Shown: positions 27,543-35,804, counted from the stretch's first letter. The stretch: 64,000 nucleotides of DNA from Leifsonia xyli (GCA_001647635.1 CP014761.1:2790001-2854000), one strand, 5' to 3'. Notes: generated by a model from the letters alone, not told the origin. Program-made: numbers and translations.

Positions 27543-28085
27543 GTGGATGACACCGAGCGTTCACTGATCGCGGGGCTGCAGTCCGGCGAGGTGGACGCGA
27601 TCGAGCGGCTGTACCAGCGCTGGGGCAGGCTGGTCTACACGCTCGCGCTGCGTTCGCTCGGCGACATCGCCGATGCGGAGGACGTGACGCAGCAGGTGTT
27701 CGTCGCCGCGTGGCAGAGCCGGGCCTCCTTCGATCCGTCCCGCGCGAAGCTCAGCACCTGGCTGATGGCGATCACGCGGCACAAGATCGTGGACGCGTAC
27801 GAGGCCCGGGCGAAGCGGCAGCGCGAGCTGCAGGCGCTCATGGAGAGCGTCTACCTGCAGTCGCTGACCTGGACCGACGAGATCGCGGACAGCGTCGAGA
27901 TGAGCCAGGAGCTCGAGCAACTCGACCCCGTTCCGCAACGGATCATGCGGATGGCGTTCTACGATCGGCTGACGCACACGCAGATCGCGGCGCAGCTCGA
28001 CCTGCCGCTGGGCACCGTCAAGAGTCACATCCGGCGCAGCCTGCTGCGGCTGCGAGCGCGATTGGAGGACGGCGATGACGCATAG
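27543..28085 (+). CDS. ECF RNA polymerase sigma factor (SigK/SigL-like)
   Basis: A 180-residue group IV sigma factor. Region 2 is seen in RLYQRWGRLVYTLALRSLGD and DVTQQVFVAAWQ, and region 4 HTH in THTQIAAQLDLPLGTVKSHI. The GTG at 27543 precedes VDDTERS. Its end overlaps an RskA-like anti-sigma gene by 11 bp. This arrangement and the nearby secreted DUF4397 genes recall mycobacterial SigK-RskA, which controls secreted fasciclin-type proteins; equivalence is inference. Confidence 0.9.
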   Translation: MDDTERSLIAGLQSGEVDAIERLYQRWGRLVYTLALRSLGDIADAEDVTQQVFVAAWQSRASFDPSRAKLSTWLMAITRHKIVDAYEARAKRQRELQALMESVYLQSLTWTDEIADSVEMSQELEQLDPVPQRIMRMAFYDRLTHTQIAAQLDLPLGTVKSHIRRSLLRLRARLEDGDDA

Positions 28086-28848
28086 CGATCCCGACGCCCT
28101 CGCCATGCTCGCGCTCGGCGATCCCGACGTCGACGAGGCCGACGTCGAGCACGTGATGGGCTGCGAGGAGTGCCGGTCCGAGCTCGACCGGCTCATGCGC
28201 GTCACCCGCGCAGCACGTGAGAACGGGCCGGTGGACTTCCCGCTCATGGAACCGTCCCCGGCGGTGTGGGAGGGGATCCGCGCCCAACTGACGATGGAGG
28301 CGGCCCCCGAGACGGCCCGTGCCGGCGAACAGCGGGCAGAGGATTCCGTTCCGCCGCCGCAACCCGTTCACACCGTGCCTCGGCGCGGCCGTCGGAGCAC
28401 CGCGTCCCGCCGTCGCTGGGTGGCAGTGCTCTCCGGGATCGGCGTCCTGGCGGTGGCCGCTGTCGTGGCGGCCGTGCTGTTCCTCCGGCCGACGGCCCAG
28501 GTGGAAGCGCAGGCGACGCTGGCGGGCCTTCCCGCCTGGTCGACCTCGAGCGGCACCGCGACGATGGAACGCCGGCCGGATGGCACCACGATCCTCGAGA
28601 TCGACCTCGAATCGCCGGCCGTGGACTCCGGGAGCTCGGACTACCGCGAGGTCTGGCTGATGAGCAGCGACCTGACGAAGTCGATCAGTGTCGGCCTGCT
28701 GGACGGTGGCTCCGGGACGTTCGTCATGCCTCCCAACATCGCCGCGGCCGACTATCCGGTCGTCGACATCTCGCAGCAGCCCCTGAACGGGAAGCCGGGT
28801 CACTCGGGCAACAGCATCGTTCGCGGCGAACTCACAGCCTCCAGCTGA
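28075..28848 (+). CDS. RskA-like membrane anti-sigma factor
   Basis: A 257-residue anti-sigma factor. The N-terminus has a zinc-finger-like HVMGCEECRSEL (HxxxCxxC, ZAS type), a linker, one TM helix near residues 118-140, and an extracytoplasmic RskA domain beginning after LAGLPAWSTSSGTATMERRP and containing EVWLMSSD. It would hold the co-encoded sigma factor until proteolytic release. Overlaps the sigma gene. Confidence 0.92.
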   Translation: MTHSDPDALAMLALGDPDVDEADVEHVMGCEECRSELDRLMRVTRAARENGPVDFPLMEPSPAVWEGIRAQLTMEAAPETARAGEQRAEDSVPPPQPVHTVPRRGRRSTASRRRWVAVLSGIGVLAVAAVVAAVLFLRPTAQVEAQATLAGLPAWSTSSGTATMERRPDGTTILEIDLESPAVDSGSSDYREVWLMSSDLTKSISVGLLDGGSGTFVMPPNIAAADYPVVDISQQPLNGKPGHSGNSIVRGELTASS

Positions 28849-28855
28849 CCGCACT

Positions 28856-28881
28856 GCATCCGAACCCGCGTTCCTCCGGAA
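28856..28881 (+). promoter_or_regulatory. Putative ECF promoter upstream of DUF4397 gene
   Basis: GCATCCG, a 15-bp gap, then GGAA, about 50 bp before the DUF4397 start. The same pair with a 16-bp gap lies before the divergent DUF4397 gene on the minus strand. It resembles, from memory, the SigK consensus of mycobacteria (CATCC and GAAT). Two sites only, so tentative. Confidence 0.4.
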
Positions 28882-28930
28882 GGTATGGGCATGCGGCGCT
28901 GACCGGCGCCCGACATCCCAAGGAGGATCG

Positions 28931-29785
28931 ATGAAGATCAGAGCAGTCTCCGCAGCCGCCGTCGCGGTCGCGGCCTTTGCACTCGCGGTCGGCGCCGCGC
29001 CCGCCACGGCGGCCGGATCCGACGCCCAGCTCTCCGTGATCCACGGAGTGCCCGGCACCCCGGTCGACGTCTGGGTGAACGGAACGGACACCGTCAAGAA
29101 CTTCCAGCCGGGCACCATGGCCGGCCCCCTGACGCTGGCGGCCGGGACCTACAGCGTCTCCATCACCAAGGTCGGCGCCGCGTCGGCGACCGACAGTCCG
29201 GTGATCGGGCCGATCGACCTCACGCTCGGCGCCGGCGGCAACTACTCCGCGGTCGCGCATCTCGACGCCTCCGGCAAGCCGACCGCGACCCTGTTCGCCA
29301 ACGACACCTCGGCCACCGCGGCCGGGCAGGGCCGCCTGACGGTGCGCCATGTGGCCGCCGCTCCGGCGGTGGACGTGGTCGCCGGCGGCAAGGCGGTCGT
29401 CAGCAACCTCACCAACCCGAACGAGCAGAAGCTGGAGCTGCCCGCCGGAACTGTGTCCGCGTCCGTGACGGCGACCGGGACCACCGAGCCCGCTCTCATC
29501 GGGCCGGCCGACGTGACCATCAAGGACGGCACGAACACGATCGTGTACGCGTGGGGCAGCGCGACCGACAAGAACCTCGCGCTGATGATCCAGACCGTCG
29601 ACGGCCTGGGGACCCCGCCGAACGGCGTCCAGGCGGGCACCACCGGCGCCGCCTACCGGGCCGACCAGGCGGCGCAGGGCGAGCAGGTCGCCCTCTGGGC
29701 GGGTGCCGGGATCGCCTTGCTCGCGGCGGCCGGCGCTGTCCTAATGATCGCCCGGCGCAAGCGGGCGGAGTCCGTCCGCGGATGA
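28931..29785 (+). CDS. Secreted DUF4397 protein with C-terminal TM anchor
   Basis: A 284-residue exported protein. The signal peptide ends ATAAGSDAQ. Two tandem DUF4397 modules follow; each starts with a segment like LSVIHGVPGTPVDVWVNG or RLTVRHVAAAPAVDVVAGG. A C-terminal TM helix (about residues 255-275) ends in ARRKRAESVRG. No LPxTG-like motif is visible before the helix. Overlaps a class F sortase gene by 4 bp. DUF4397 proteins are cell-surface beta-rich proteins of unknown function. Confidence 0.88.
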   Translation: MKIRAVSAAAVAVAAFALAVGAAPATAAGSDAQLSVIHGVPGTPVDVWVNGTDTVKNFQPGTMAGPLTLAAGTYSVSITKVGAASATDSPVIGPIDLTLGAGGNYSAVAHLDASGKPTATLFANDTSATAAGQGRLTVRHVAAAPAVDVVAGGKAVVSNLTNPNEQKLELPAGTVSASVTATGTTEPALIGPADVTIKDGTNTIVYAWGSATDKNLALMIQTVDGLGTPPNGVQAGTTGAAYRADQAAQGEQVALWAGAGIALLAAAGAVLMIARRKRAESVRG

Positions 29786-30450
29786 CCCGACGTCCGGGGA
29801 CCCTCGCGGGGGCGGCGGCTCTGGCCGCCGCCCTCGTGCTGGGCGCGCTCACCGGCTGCGCTTCGGGCGCGTCGACGGTCGCGGCATCCGCGGCCCCGTC
29901 CCGCACTCCGCCCGTCTCGCCGACGCCGACTCCCTCGGACCCGTCGCTCGGGCCGATTCCCCGGACCGACATCGACAGCCGCGCGAACCCGCAAGGGCCT
30001 CCGCCGGTGGCTCCCGAGCGTGTCGCCGTGCCGGCGCTCGGCATCGACATTCCCGTCGTCGCGGTGGGTCTCGACGGGAGGGGCGACGTCAGTATCCCGG
30101 CGGAGTCGCACACCGCCGGGTGGTACCGGTTCTCCTCCGGAATGCGAGACGAGCGCGGCACGATCGTCGTCGTGGCGCACGTGGACGCGTGGGACGGCAT
30201 CGGTCCCTTCGCGAAGCTGAAGGACGCGAGCCCGGGTACGGAGGTGACCCTCGCCGGAGCCGACGGCACCCGGTCGTTCCGGATCGACGGCGTGGCTCAG
30301 CCCGCGAAGGCGCCCGGCTCGCTGACCTCCTACTTCGTCTCGGGCGGACCGGCGAAGCTGGTGCTGATCACCTGCGGAGGGGTGTTCGACGACGCCACCG
30401 GTCATTATCGGGACAACGTCATCGCGACCGCGACGCCCGTAGCCGGCTGA
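29782..30450 (+). CDS. Class F sortase
   Basis: A 222-residue sortase with an N-terminal signal/lipobox-like stretch (LGALTGCAS), a Pro/Thr-rich linker, and a catalytic domain starting near residue 75. The catalytic His is in VVVAHVDAW, the Cys in LVLITCGG, and the Arg in HYRDNV. The class F type is a stand-alone actinobacterial sortase. It is coupled to the DUF4397 gene, whose product shows no recognisable LPxTG. Confidence 0.88.
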   Translation: MTRRPGTLAGAAALAAALVLGALTGCASGASTVAASAAPSRTPPVSPTPTPSDPSLGPIPRTDIDSRANPQGPPPVAPERVAVPALGIDIPVVAVGLDGRGDVSIPAESHTAGWYRFSSGMRDERGTIVVVAHVDAWDGIGPFAKLKDASPGTEVTLAGADGTRSFRIDGVAQPAKAPGSLTSYFVSGGPAKLVLITCGGVFDDATGHYRDNVIATATPVAG

Positions 30451-30466
30451 TCGTCGACCCCGGGGG

Positions 30467-30652
30467 TCAGCCGGCGGCGCTCAGTCCGCGCTCGCCCTCG
30501 GCCAATCGCTCGAAGAACAGCGCCACCACGGCGCGCTCGCGCCTGCTCAGGCCCGCGAGGAGCGGCGCGACCTGCTCCTCTGTGGGCTCGCCCGGCAGGC
30601 TGCCCGCCAGTTCGGCGACCGCCCGTGCCAGGTCATCGGCTGTCTTCGACAT
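30467..30652 (-). CDS. 61-residue hypothetical protein
   Basis: Short, acidic, helical protein starting MSKTADDLARAVAELAGSLP and containing LSRRERAVVALFFERLAEGE. No family recognised. It overlaps the end of the upstream minus-strand gene by 20 bp, so it is the third gene of a DUF4397-led unit. GAGGGG lies upstream of the ATG at 30652. Confidence 0.55.
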   Translation of the reverse strand: MSKTADDLARAVAELAGSLPGEPTEEQVAPLLAGLSRRERAVVALFFERLAEGERGLSAAG

Positions 30653-31154
30653 GGTCCATCCCATCCCCTCGGTCGGTGGTGTCGGCGACGGCGAGTACCG
30701 CGCGGGTGCGTCCGCCGTCGCATTGCAGGAAGCAGAGTCGCCCGGCCAGGCAGGAGACCAGGGCGCCCTCGCGGCTCTGGAGCACCCGGTGCAGGGCGGA
30801 TGCCAGGTCGGTCACCTCGTCCTCCAGCAGGCCGTCCTTGACGAGCACGCACTCCTCGGGCGCTCCGTGTGCGCGGAGCAGGGCGAGCACGTCGGTCTCG
30901 GTCATCCGCTCGACCCCGGTCGCCTCGCATCCGGGTCTCAACTCGACCGGTCCGGCTAGCCGGCGGCGGAACTCCCTCCGCCCCGCGCGGGTGGCCCGCG
31001 CCGAGAGGAGGACGACCCACGACGGGCCCAGGAAGGCGTGCACAGCGGCGCCGACGTGCTGCTCGACCATCCGCCTCCGCGGGGCGGGCGTGCCCGGCAG
31101 GCGGGTTGGTGCTGTGCCCGCCGGCCGGGTGGTACTCAGTGCCGGATCATCCAT
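30633..31154 (-). CDS. Hypothetical protein, about 173 residues
   Basis: The product has a basic N-terminal part, then TETDVLALLRAHGAPEECV, ALHRVLQSREGALVSCLAG and a cysteine-bearing end RLCFLQCDGGRTRAV. No family recognised. The start is uncertain: the ATG at 31154 overlaps the DUF4397 gene by 19 bp; an ATG at 31070 has GGAGG but only 3 bp away. Codon pattern and context between two related genes support expression. Confidence 0.55.
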   Translation of the reverse strand: MDDPALSTTRPAGTAPTRLPGTPAPRRRMVEQHVGAAVHAFLGPSWVVLLSARATRAGRREFRRRLAGPVELRPGCEATGVERMTETDVLALLRAHGAPEECVLVKDGLLEDEVTDLASALHRVLQSREGALVSCLAGRLCFLQCDGGRTRAVLAVADTTDRGDGMDHVEDSR

Positions 31155-31870
31155 GGGAAGGACAGCAGGCTCCCTTGTCTCAGTGTCTGGACGGCGACCG
31201 TCAGGTTTCCGGCGGACGCGCTGCCCCAGGCGTAGACGATCGTGTTCTGGCGGGACGCGACCGGCACCGCCGCCGGGCCGATCACCGGTGCTGTGGTCCC
31301 GGCCAGGGCGACCGACGCGTTCACCGTCCCGGCCGGCAGCACGAGCGCCGCCTGGTTCGGGTTGGTGAGCGACCGGATGACCGGCGTGCCGCCCGCGAGG
31401 ACGTCCACGGCGGGCGCGGCGGCGGTGTGCCGCACGACCAGCCGACCCTGGCCGTACGGCGTCTTCGAGAGGTCGTTCGTGAAGACCGACGCGGTGGGTG
31501 CGCCTGCGGCGGTGAGATGGGCGGCGACGGTGTAGCTGGTGTTGCGGGCGAAGGTGACGGTGACCGGTCCGATGACCGGGCTGCTGTCGTTCTTCGCGTC
31601 GGCCGCCGTGATCGCCAGCCGGTAGGTGCCGGAGGGCAGCAGGTACGGGCCGGCGAACGTCCCGGGCTGGAAGTCGTTCAGCACCCGGATGTGGTTCACG
31701 TACACGTCCACCGGCGTCGCCGGGACGCCGTGGAAGACCGACACCTGCGAGATCCCGAACGACCGCCAGGTCTGCTGGGGAGCCGCGTTCGCGGGTGCCG
31801 CCGACACCCCGATCAGCGCGAGCACCGCGGCGGAGATCACCCCGATCCGCCACCACCGCTTCCTCATCAT
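31136..31870 (-). CDS. Secreted DUF4397 protein without membrane anchor
   Basis: A 244-residue exported protein with a signal peptide ending APANAAPQQ, and two DUF4397 modules beginning QVSVFHGVPATPVDVYVNH and RLVVRHTAAAPAVDVLAGG. Clearly paralogous to the 28931-29785 product, but it ends after the second module with no TM or LPxTG-like motif, so it is probably released or wall-associated. AAGGGG lies before the ATG. Confidence 0.9.
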   Translation of the reverse strand: MMRKRWWRIGVISAAVLALIGVSAAPANAAPQQTWRSFGISQVSVFHGVPATPVDVYVNHIRVLNDFQPGTFAGPYLLPSGTYRLAITAADAKNDSSPVIGPVTVTFARNTSYTVAAHLTAAGAPTASVFTNDLSKTPYGQGRLVVRHTAAAPAVDVLAGGTPVIRSLTNPNQAALVLPAGTVNASVALAGTTAPVIGPAAVPVASRQNTIVYAWGSASAGNLTVAVQTLRQGSLLSFPWMIRH

Positions 31871-31922
31871 GATGAACCCCTTCGTCTCATCGGCGCTCCG
31901 GGCGGAGCCCCTCGTGAAGTCA

Positions 31923-31949
31923 TTCCCCGCGATGGGGTCGATCGGATGC
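31923..31949 (-). promoter_or_regulatory. Putative ECF promoter upstream of second DUF4397 gene
   Basis: On the minus strand, GCATCCG, 16 bp, then GGAATG, about 50 bp before the DUF4397 start at 31870. Matches the motif before the other DUF4397 gene. Suggests both are under the ECF sigma factor at 27543. Confidence 0.4.
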
Positions 31950-32032
31950 GCAGACCACGAATTCTTCTAGCCGAGCGAGGTAAAACCGCCCTACTCTGTG
32001 CGCATCGTCGGGATGATCGAAGGGGAGAAACC

Positions 32033-32764
32033 ATGTCGGATACTCGGGAGGGCGATGTCACCGTCGTCCTGGTCCATGGCGCATTCGCCGACGGCGCCAG
32101 CTGGGCGGGCGTCACGCAGTTGCTTCAGGAGGCGGGCGTGCCCGTCCTCGTCCCCGCGATCGCCCTGCGGGGCATCGCGTTCGACTCGGCGTACCTGCGG
32201 AGCGTGATCGAGCAGCTGGGCGGTCCGGTCCTCCTGGTCGGCCACTCCTACGGCGGCGCCATCATCAGCAACGCCGGCACGGGGCTGGACGCGGTGAGGG
32301 GCCTGGTGTTCGTCTCCGGTTTCGCGCCCGACGACGGCCAGGCGCTCGGCGAGATCGAGGGCACCTCGCGCGACAGCGCCCTCGGGCCTGCGCTGGTGCA
32401 GAAGAACTTCCCCGGACCCGACGGGCAGCCCGCGGTCGAGCTGTTCGTCGCCGAGGCGGAGTTCCCGCGCGTCTTCGCCGGCGACCTCCCGCCCGAGGTG
32501 GGGAAAGTGCTGGCCGCGTCGCAGCGTCCCGTCGCCGCCTCCGCGTTCGAGGAGAAGAACGGCGCACCCGCGTGGAAGCACGTGCCCTCCTGGGCGGTCG
32601 TCGCGACCGGCGACAAGGCGGCCGGCTCCGACGTGCTCCTCGCGATGGCCAAGGCCGCGGGTGCGGAGCTGACCACGATGGAGGGCTCGCACCTGATCAT
32701 GGTCTCGCAGCCGCGGGCGGTGACGGACGTCATCCTGCGTGCACGCGAGGCGGTCGGCCGATGA
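32033..32764 (+). CDS. Alpha/beta hydrolase (esterase-like)
   Basis: A 243-residue hydrolase with VVLVHGAFADGASW, nucleophile elbow VGHSYGG, and late histidine in MEGSHLIMVSQP. This matches the salicylate-esterase/hydroxynitrile-lyase-like group often called alpha/beta hydrolase. GAAGGGG precedes the ATG. Ends in an ATGA overlap with a cupin gene. Substrate unknown. Confidence 0.85.
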   Translation: MSDTREGDVTVVLVHGAFADGASWAGVTQLLQEAGVPVLVPAIALRGIAFDSAYLRSVIEQLGGPVLLVGHSYGGAIISNAGTGLDAVRGLVFVSGFAPDDGQALGEIEGTSRDSALGPALVQKNFPGPDGQPAVELFVAEAEFPRVFAGDLPPEVGKVLAASQRPVAASAFEEKNGAPAWKHVPSWAVVATGDKAAGSDVLLAMAKAAGAELTTMEGSHLIMVSQPRAVTDVILRAREAVGR

Positions 32765-33123
32765 CCGCCGAGCAGCGCGACGACCTCACTGCGCGCCTCC
32801 ACCGCACCGAGGTGCAGCGCGCCCCGTCGTCCATCCCGGGCCGGATCATCGTGCAGGTGCTGACGGAGATCCCGGAGGGCGTCGAGTCCGGCTGGCACAC
32901 GCACCCGGGGGAGGAGGTCGGCTACATCCTGGCCGGGACGGTGGAGATGCGCATCCACGACGCCGAGACGCTGCACCTCGAGGCGGGAAGCGGCTTCCTC
33001 ATCCCGCCGGGGACGCCGCACAACGCGCGCGACCTCGGGCCGGGGACCGGGCGGATGCTGTCGACGTACCTCGTCGACCCGGAGGAGGCGCTGGCGACGT
33101 TCGTTGACCCGGCCGCTACCTGA
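32761..33123 (+). CDS. Cupin domain protein
   Basis: A 120-residue single-cupin. The first metal motif is HTHPGEEVGYILAG and the second PPGTPHNARD. It is translationally coupled to the hydrolase, so the two may act in one pathway. Its 3' end overlaps the convergent DUF2510 gene by 8 bp. No catalytic role can be told. Confidence 0.85.
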   Translation: MTAEQRDDLTARLHRTEVQRAPSSIPGRIIVQVLTEIPEGVESGWHTHPGEEVGYILAGTVEMRIHDAETLHLEAGSGFLIPPGTPHNARDLGPGTGRMLSTYLVDPEEALATFVDPAAT

Positions 33124-34012
33124 GGGCCACCGTCGCGCCGTCGCCGCCCCACCAGTCGGTCATCAGCTTGACGCGGTCGAGGGAGGCTCCGGGAGGGACG
33201 TCGAAGTACACGGTGCACGGGACGCTCAGGCCCGGGTTCACGGTGGTCGAGAAGTAGCTGTCGCCGAATCGGCCGAGCTGGTCCTCGGCCTCGTAGCGGC
33301 TCTTGCCGATGTACCCGTAGATGTCCCAGCGCGTCAGATCCTGAGGCTGCGGGCTGCCGTTGGCGACCGTGAAGTCGAGGCGGCAGAACTGCCCCTTCGG
33401 GGTGATCGTGTCGATGACGCCGTCCTGGGCGTCGAGCCCGCACTGCACGGCGGTGACGGTGAAGCCGACCCCGGCACGGCTCGTCACCGTCTGGCCTACC
33501 CCCGGCAGCGGCGACGCGGAAGGAGCGGGTGGCGGGGTGGGGGAGGGAGCGCTTGGCGACGCACTCGGGGTCGCGGTGGTCGCCGGTGGGGCCGCTGCCG
33601 GCGCCGGATCCCGACTCTGCGACAGGGCGCCGAACGAGCCGAGGCCCATGACGAGGGAGATCAGCCAGCCGACTCCCACGATGATCAGGGACGCGATGGA
33701 CATCCCGCGCCCACCATCCCGTCGCGTCAGCGAGCGGACGGCCAGGATGACCGAGGGCACGAACAGCAGCCACGCGAACCAGGCTGCAAAGGGGATGATC
33801 CCGAGGACGAAGCCGAAGATGGCGAGCACAAGGGCGATCGTCGGGAGGGACGAGGCCGTGGCAGTCGCGGTCGCCGCCGGAGCCGGAGCCGCCGTCGCCG
33901 GAGCCGCCGTCGCGACCGGGGCGCGGTTCGCCGTCCAGGCTGAGCCGTCCCAGTAGCGCTGCTGGCCGGGGTATTCGGGGTCCGGGTACCACCCGGCGGG
34001 TGCATTCATCAT
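33116..34012 (-). CDS. DUF2510-DUF4352 membrane protein
   Basis: A 298-residue protein. Residues 1-28 form a DUF2510 motif (PAGWYPDPEYPGQQRYWDGS). An Ala/Pro linker and two or three TM helices (about residues 58-80 and 100-125) follow, then a Pro/Ser-rich stretch and a C-terminal DUF4352-like beta domain with TVTSRAGVGFTVTAVQCG. Common layout of actinobacterial envelope proteins. Two ATGs start the frame; no strong ribosome site. Confidence 0.8.
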   Translation of the reverse strand: MMNAPAGWYPDPEYPGQQRYWDGSAWTANRAPVATAAPATAAPAPAATATATASSLPTIALVLAIFGFVLGIIPFAAWFAWLLFVPSVILAVRSLTRRDGGRGMSIASLIIVGVGWLISLVMGLGSFGALSQSRDPAPAAAPPATTATPSASPSAPSPTPPPAPSASPLPGVGQTVTSRAGVGFTVTAVQCGLDAQDGVIDTITPKGQFCRLDFTVANGSPQPQDLTRWDIYGYIGKSRYEAEDQLGRFGDSYFSTTVNPGLSVPCTVYFDVPPGASLDRVKLMTDWWGGDGATVALR

Positions 34013-34060
34013 CGGAGGATGCCGGTCGCCCCGGCGGCGCGGCCGCCGGGGCGATGCCGG

Positions 34061-34732
34061 TTACTTGTCGCCGGTGCCCGTCGCGACGCAGGAGGCGATG
34101 GCGTACTGGCCGGATGCCTTCTGCTCGGACACGACCTTGCCGGCCACGGTGATCTTGCAGTCGACGTCTCCGCCGTCCGCGCCGGTAGTGGCCGTCAGGC
34201 TGAAGCTGCTGAAGTCGAAGGTGCCGCCCTTCTTGACGGTGATCGACTTGGTCCACGGCAGCGCCTGGCCGTCGGCGCTCTCCGACTGCGAGCCGCCGTC
34301 GGTGTACGTCGTGTAGGTGATCGAGGAGGCGGCAGCCGACCCGGTCACGTCATAGACGATCTCGACCGGCTGCGACGCGGCGGCGGCGTCGGCCGCGTCC
34401 TGCTTCTTGATCTCATCGTGCACGGCGCTCGCGAAGGCGGCGGTGTAGACGATGGACAGCACGATCGAGAGGATGATCGCCACGCCCGAGAGGATCGTCC
34501 CGGTGAGCGCGGTGCCCTTCTTGCGGTTCTTCTGAACGAGCCCGATGATGCCGAGGATCAGGCCGATGAGGCCCAGGAACCAGGCGCCGTAGTTGAGGAA
34601 CGGGATGAAGGCGCCGATGAGCGCGAGGATGCCGAGAACGAGCGCGGCGATGCCGAGGCCGTTCCCGGCCTTGGTCGGTGCCGGCGCGGCGTACTGCTGC
34701 TCGGGCGCGGGAGGAGGGGGCAGGGTGCTCAT
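34061..34732 (-). CDS. DUF4190 / MmpS-like membrane protein
   Basis: A 223-residue protein with a Pro-rich N-terminus and two TM helices (about residues 25-47 and 52-70) in the DUF4190 pattern. A third TM near 78-100 is followed by an extracytoplasmic MmpS-type beta domain starting PVEIVYDVTGSAAASSITYT. AAGGAA lies before the ATG. Same operon direction as the DUF2510 gene downstream. Function unknown. Confidence 0.78.
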   Translation of the reverse strand: MSTLPPPPAPEQQYAAPAPTKAGNGLGIAALVLGILALIGAFIPFLNYGAWFLGLIGLILGIIGLVQKNRKKGTALTGTILSGVAIILSIVLSIVYTAAFASAVHDEIKKQDAADAAAASQPVEIVYDVTGSAAASSITYTTYTDGGSQSESADGQALPWTKSITVKKGGTFDFSSFSLTATTGADGGDVDCKITVAGKVVSEQKASGQYAIASCVATGTGDK

Positions 34733-34930
34733 GAGGGGTTCCTTTTACTCTGGTGAATGCCCGCAGGAGGTCCGGCCCCCGACGGAACCTGTCCATGCTC
34801 TCAGAAACGAGAAATGCTCTCTCGCCCCATAAATGGTTACGTTATGTAAAGCACGTGGCATGTCCTCTGCGATCTCTCAGCCAGGATGTCGCAGGATATC
34901 CCGGTTGTCTTCAGCACGTTAGGAACCACC

Positions 34931-35038
34931 ATGAGCTCGCTTCGCGACCACATCGAGCGCACCCTCGTCGAGTCCGACTCCGCCGTGTCGGCGGAGGGCG
35001 CGATGACCGGCGCGATCACCCTGCCGCCGCACGAGTAG
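34931..35038 (+). CDS. 35-residue hypothetical peptide
   Basis: The product begins MSSLRDHIERTLVESDSAVS and ends ITLPPHE. A TAGGAACC ribosome site lies 5 bp before the ATG. It ends 16 bp before the DUF2277 gene. No family recognised; the 200-bp space upstream lacks genes and is A/T-richer around 34835-34855. Confidence 0.45.
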   Translation: MSSLRDHIERTLVESDSAVSAEGAMTGAITLPPHE

Positions 35039-35054
35039 GCGTATCGTCGGCGGC

Positions 35055-35351
35055 ATGTGCCGCAACATCCGCTGCCTTCACAACTTCGAGCCGCCGACGA
35101 CCGACGATGAGGTGCGGGAGGCCGCGCTGCAGTTCGTCCGCAAGGTGAGCGGCTCCACGCGTCCTTCCCGCGCGAACGCGGCCGCGTTCGACCAGGCCAT
35201 CGACGAGATCGCCGCCGCCACCCGCACGATGCTCGACCAGCTGGTCACCAACGCACCGCCGAAGAGCCGGGAGCTCGAGGCGATCAAGGGCCGGGAGCGG
35301 CACGAGAAGCGGATGGAGCGGGAGGTGCGCATCCGCACGGCGTCGGTCTGA
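35055..35351 (+). CDS. DUF2277 family protein
   Basis: A 98-residue protein with the diagnostic N-terminus MCRNIRCLHNFEPPTTDDEV, followed by an all-helical basic body ending EREVRIRT. DUF2277 is a small conserved family of unknown function. It lies 16 bp after the 35-residue peptide gene. Confidence 0.88.
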   Translation: MCRNIRCLHNFEPPTTDDEVREAALQFVRKVSGSTRPSRANAAAFDQAIDEIAAATRTMLDQLVTNAPPKSRELEAIKGRERHEKRMEREVRIRTASV

Positions 35352-35360
35352 CGCCGCCGG

Positions 35361-35804
35361 TCAGCCCCGCAGCGACGTCACCATCCCGCGGAGGATGCGG
35401 AAGGCGGCCGCCTGCTCCTCCTCCGTCAGGCCGGCGAGCATCCTCAGCTCCACCTGGCGTACCGCGGCCGTCGCGGCGCCGAGCCTCTGGCGACCCTTCT
35501 CGGTGAGCCGGGTCGGCAGGGCCTTGCCGACGGGCGCCTCGGCGGCGCGGACGACCTCGCCGTCCCGTTCGAGGGCTTGGAGGAGCACGTTCATCGTCTG
35601 GCGCGTCACGAACGTGCCACGCGCGAGGTCGGAGTTCGAGAGCCCGGGCCGCTGGGCCAGCAGCTCGAGGCACGAGTAGTGGGTGATGTTCATGCCGAGC
35701 GGGCGGAGCACCTCCTCCATCGCCGCGCGCAGAGCGCTGGATGCTTCCTTCAGCAGATAGCCGAGGGACGTGTCGAGGTCGATGCCGGCGCGCTCTTGAC
35801 TCAT
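35361..35804 (-). CDS. MarR-family transcriptional regulator
   Basis: A 147-residue winged-helix regulator. The HTH is in LSNSDLARGTFVTRQTMNVL and the wing in RAAEAPVGKALPTRLTEKG. It is divergent from a VOC-family gene with two matching palindromes between, so it probably represses both. The first operator overlaps its own ATG. Confidence 0.93.
   Translation of the reverse strand: MSQERAGIDLDTSLGYLLKEASSALRAAMEEVLRPLGMNITHYSCLELLAQRPGLSNSDLARGTFVTRQTMNVLLQALERDGEVVRAAEAPVGKALPTRLTEKGRQRLGAATAAVRQVELRMLAGLTEEEQAAAFRILRGMVTSLRG

Noticed and set aside
30869..32033. An N-terminal extension of the alpha/beta hydrolase into the DUF4397 gene
   Set aside because: It overlaps a well-supported minus-strand gene in a low-complexity frame; GAAGGGG before the ATG at 32033 marks the true start.
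34838..34853. TTAC/GTAA inverted repeat before the 35-residue peptide gene
   Set aside because: Only four base pairs per arm in an A/T-richer stretch, which is not enough to call an operator.
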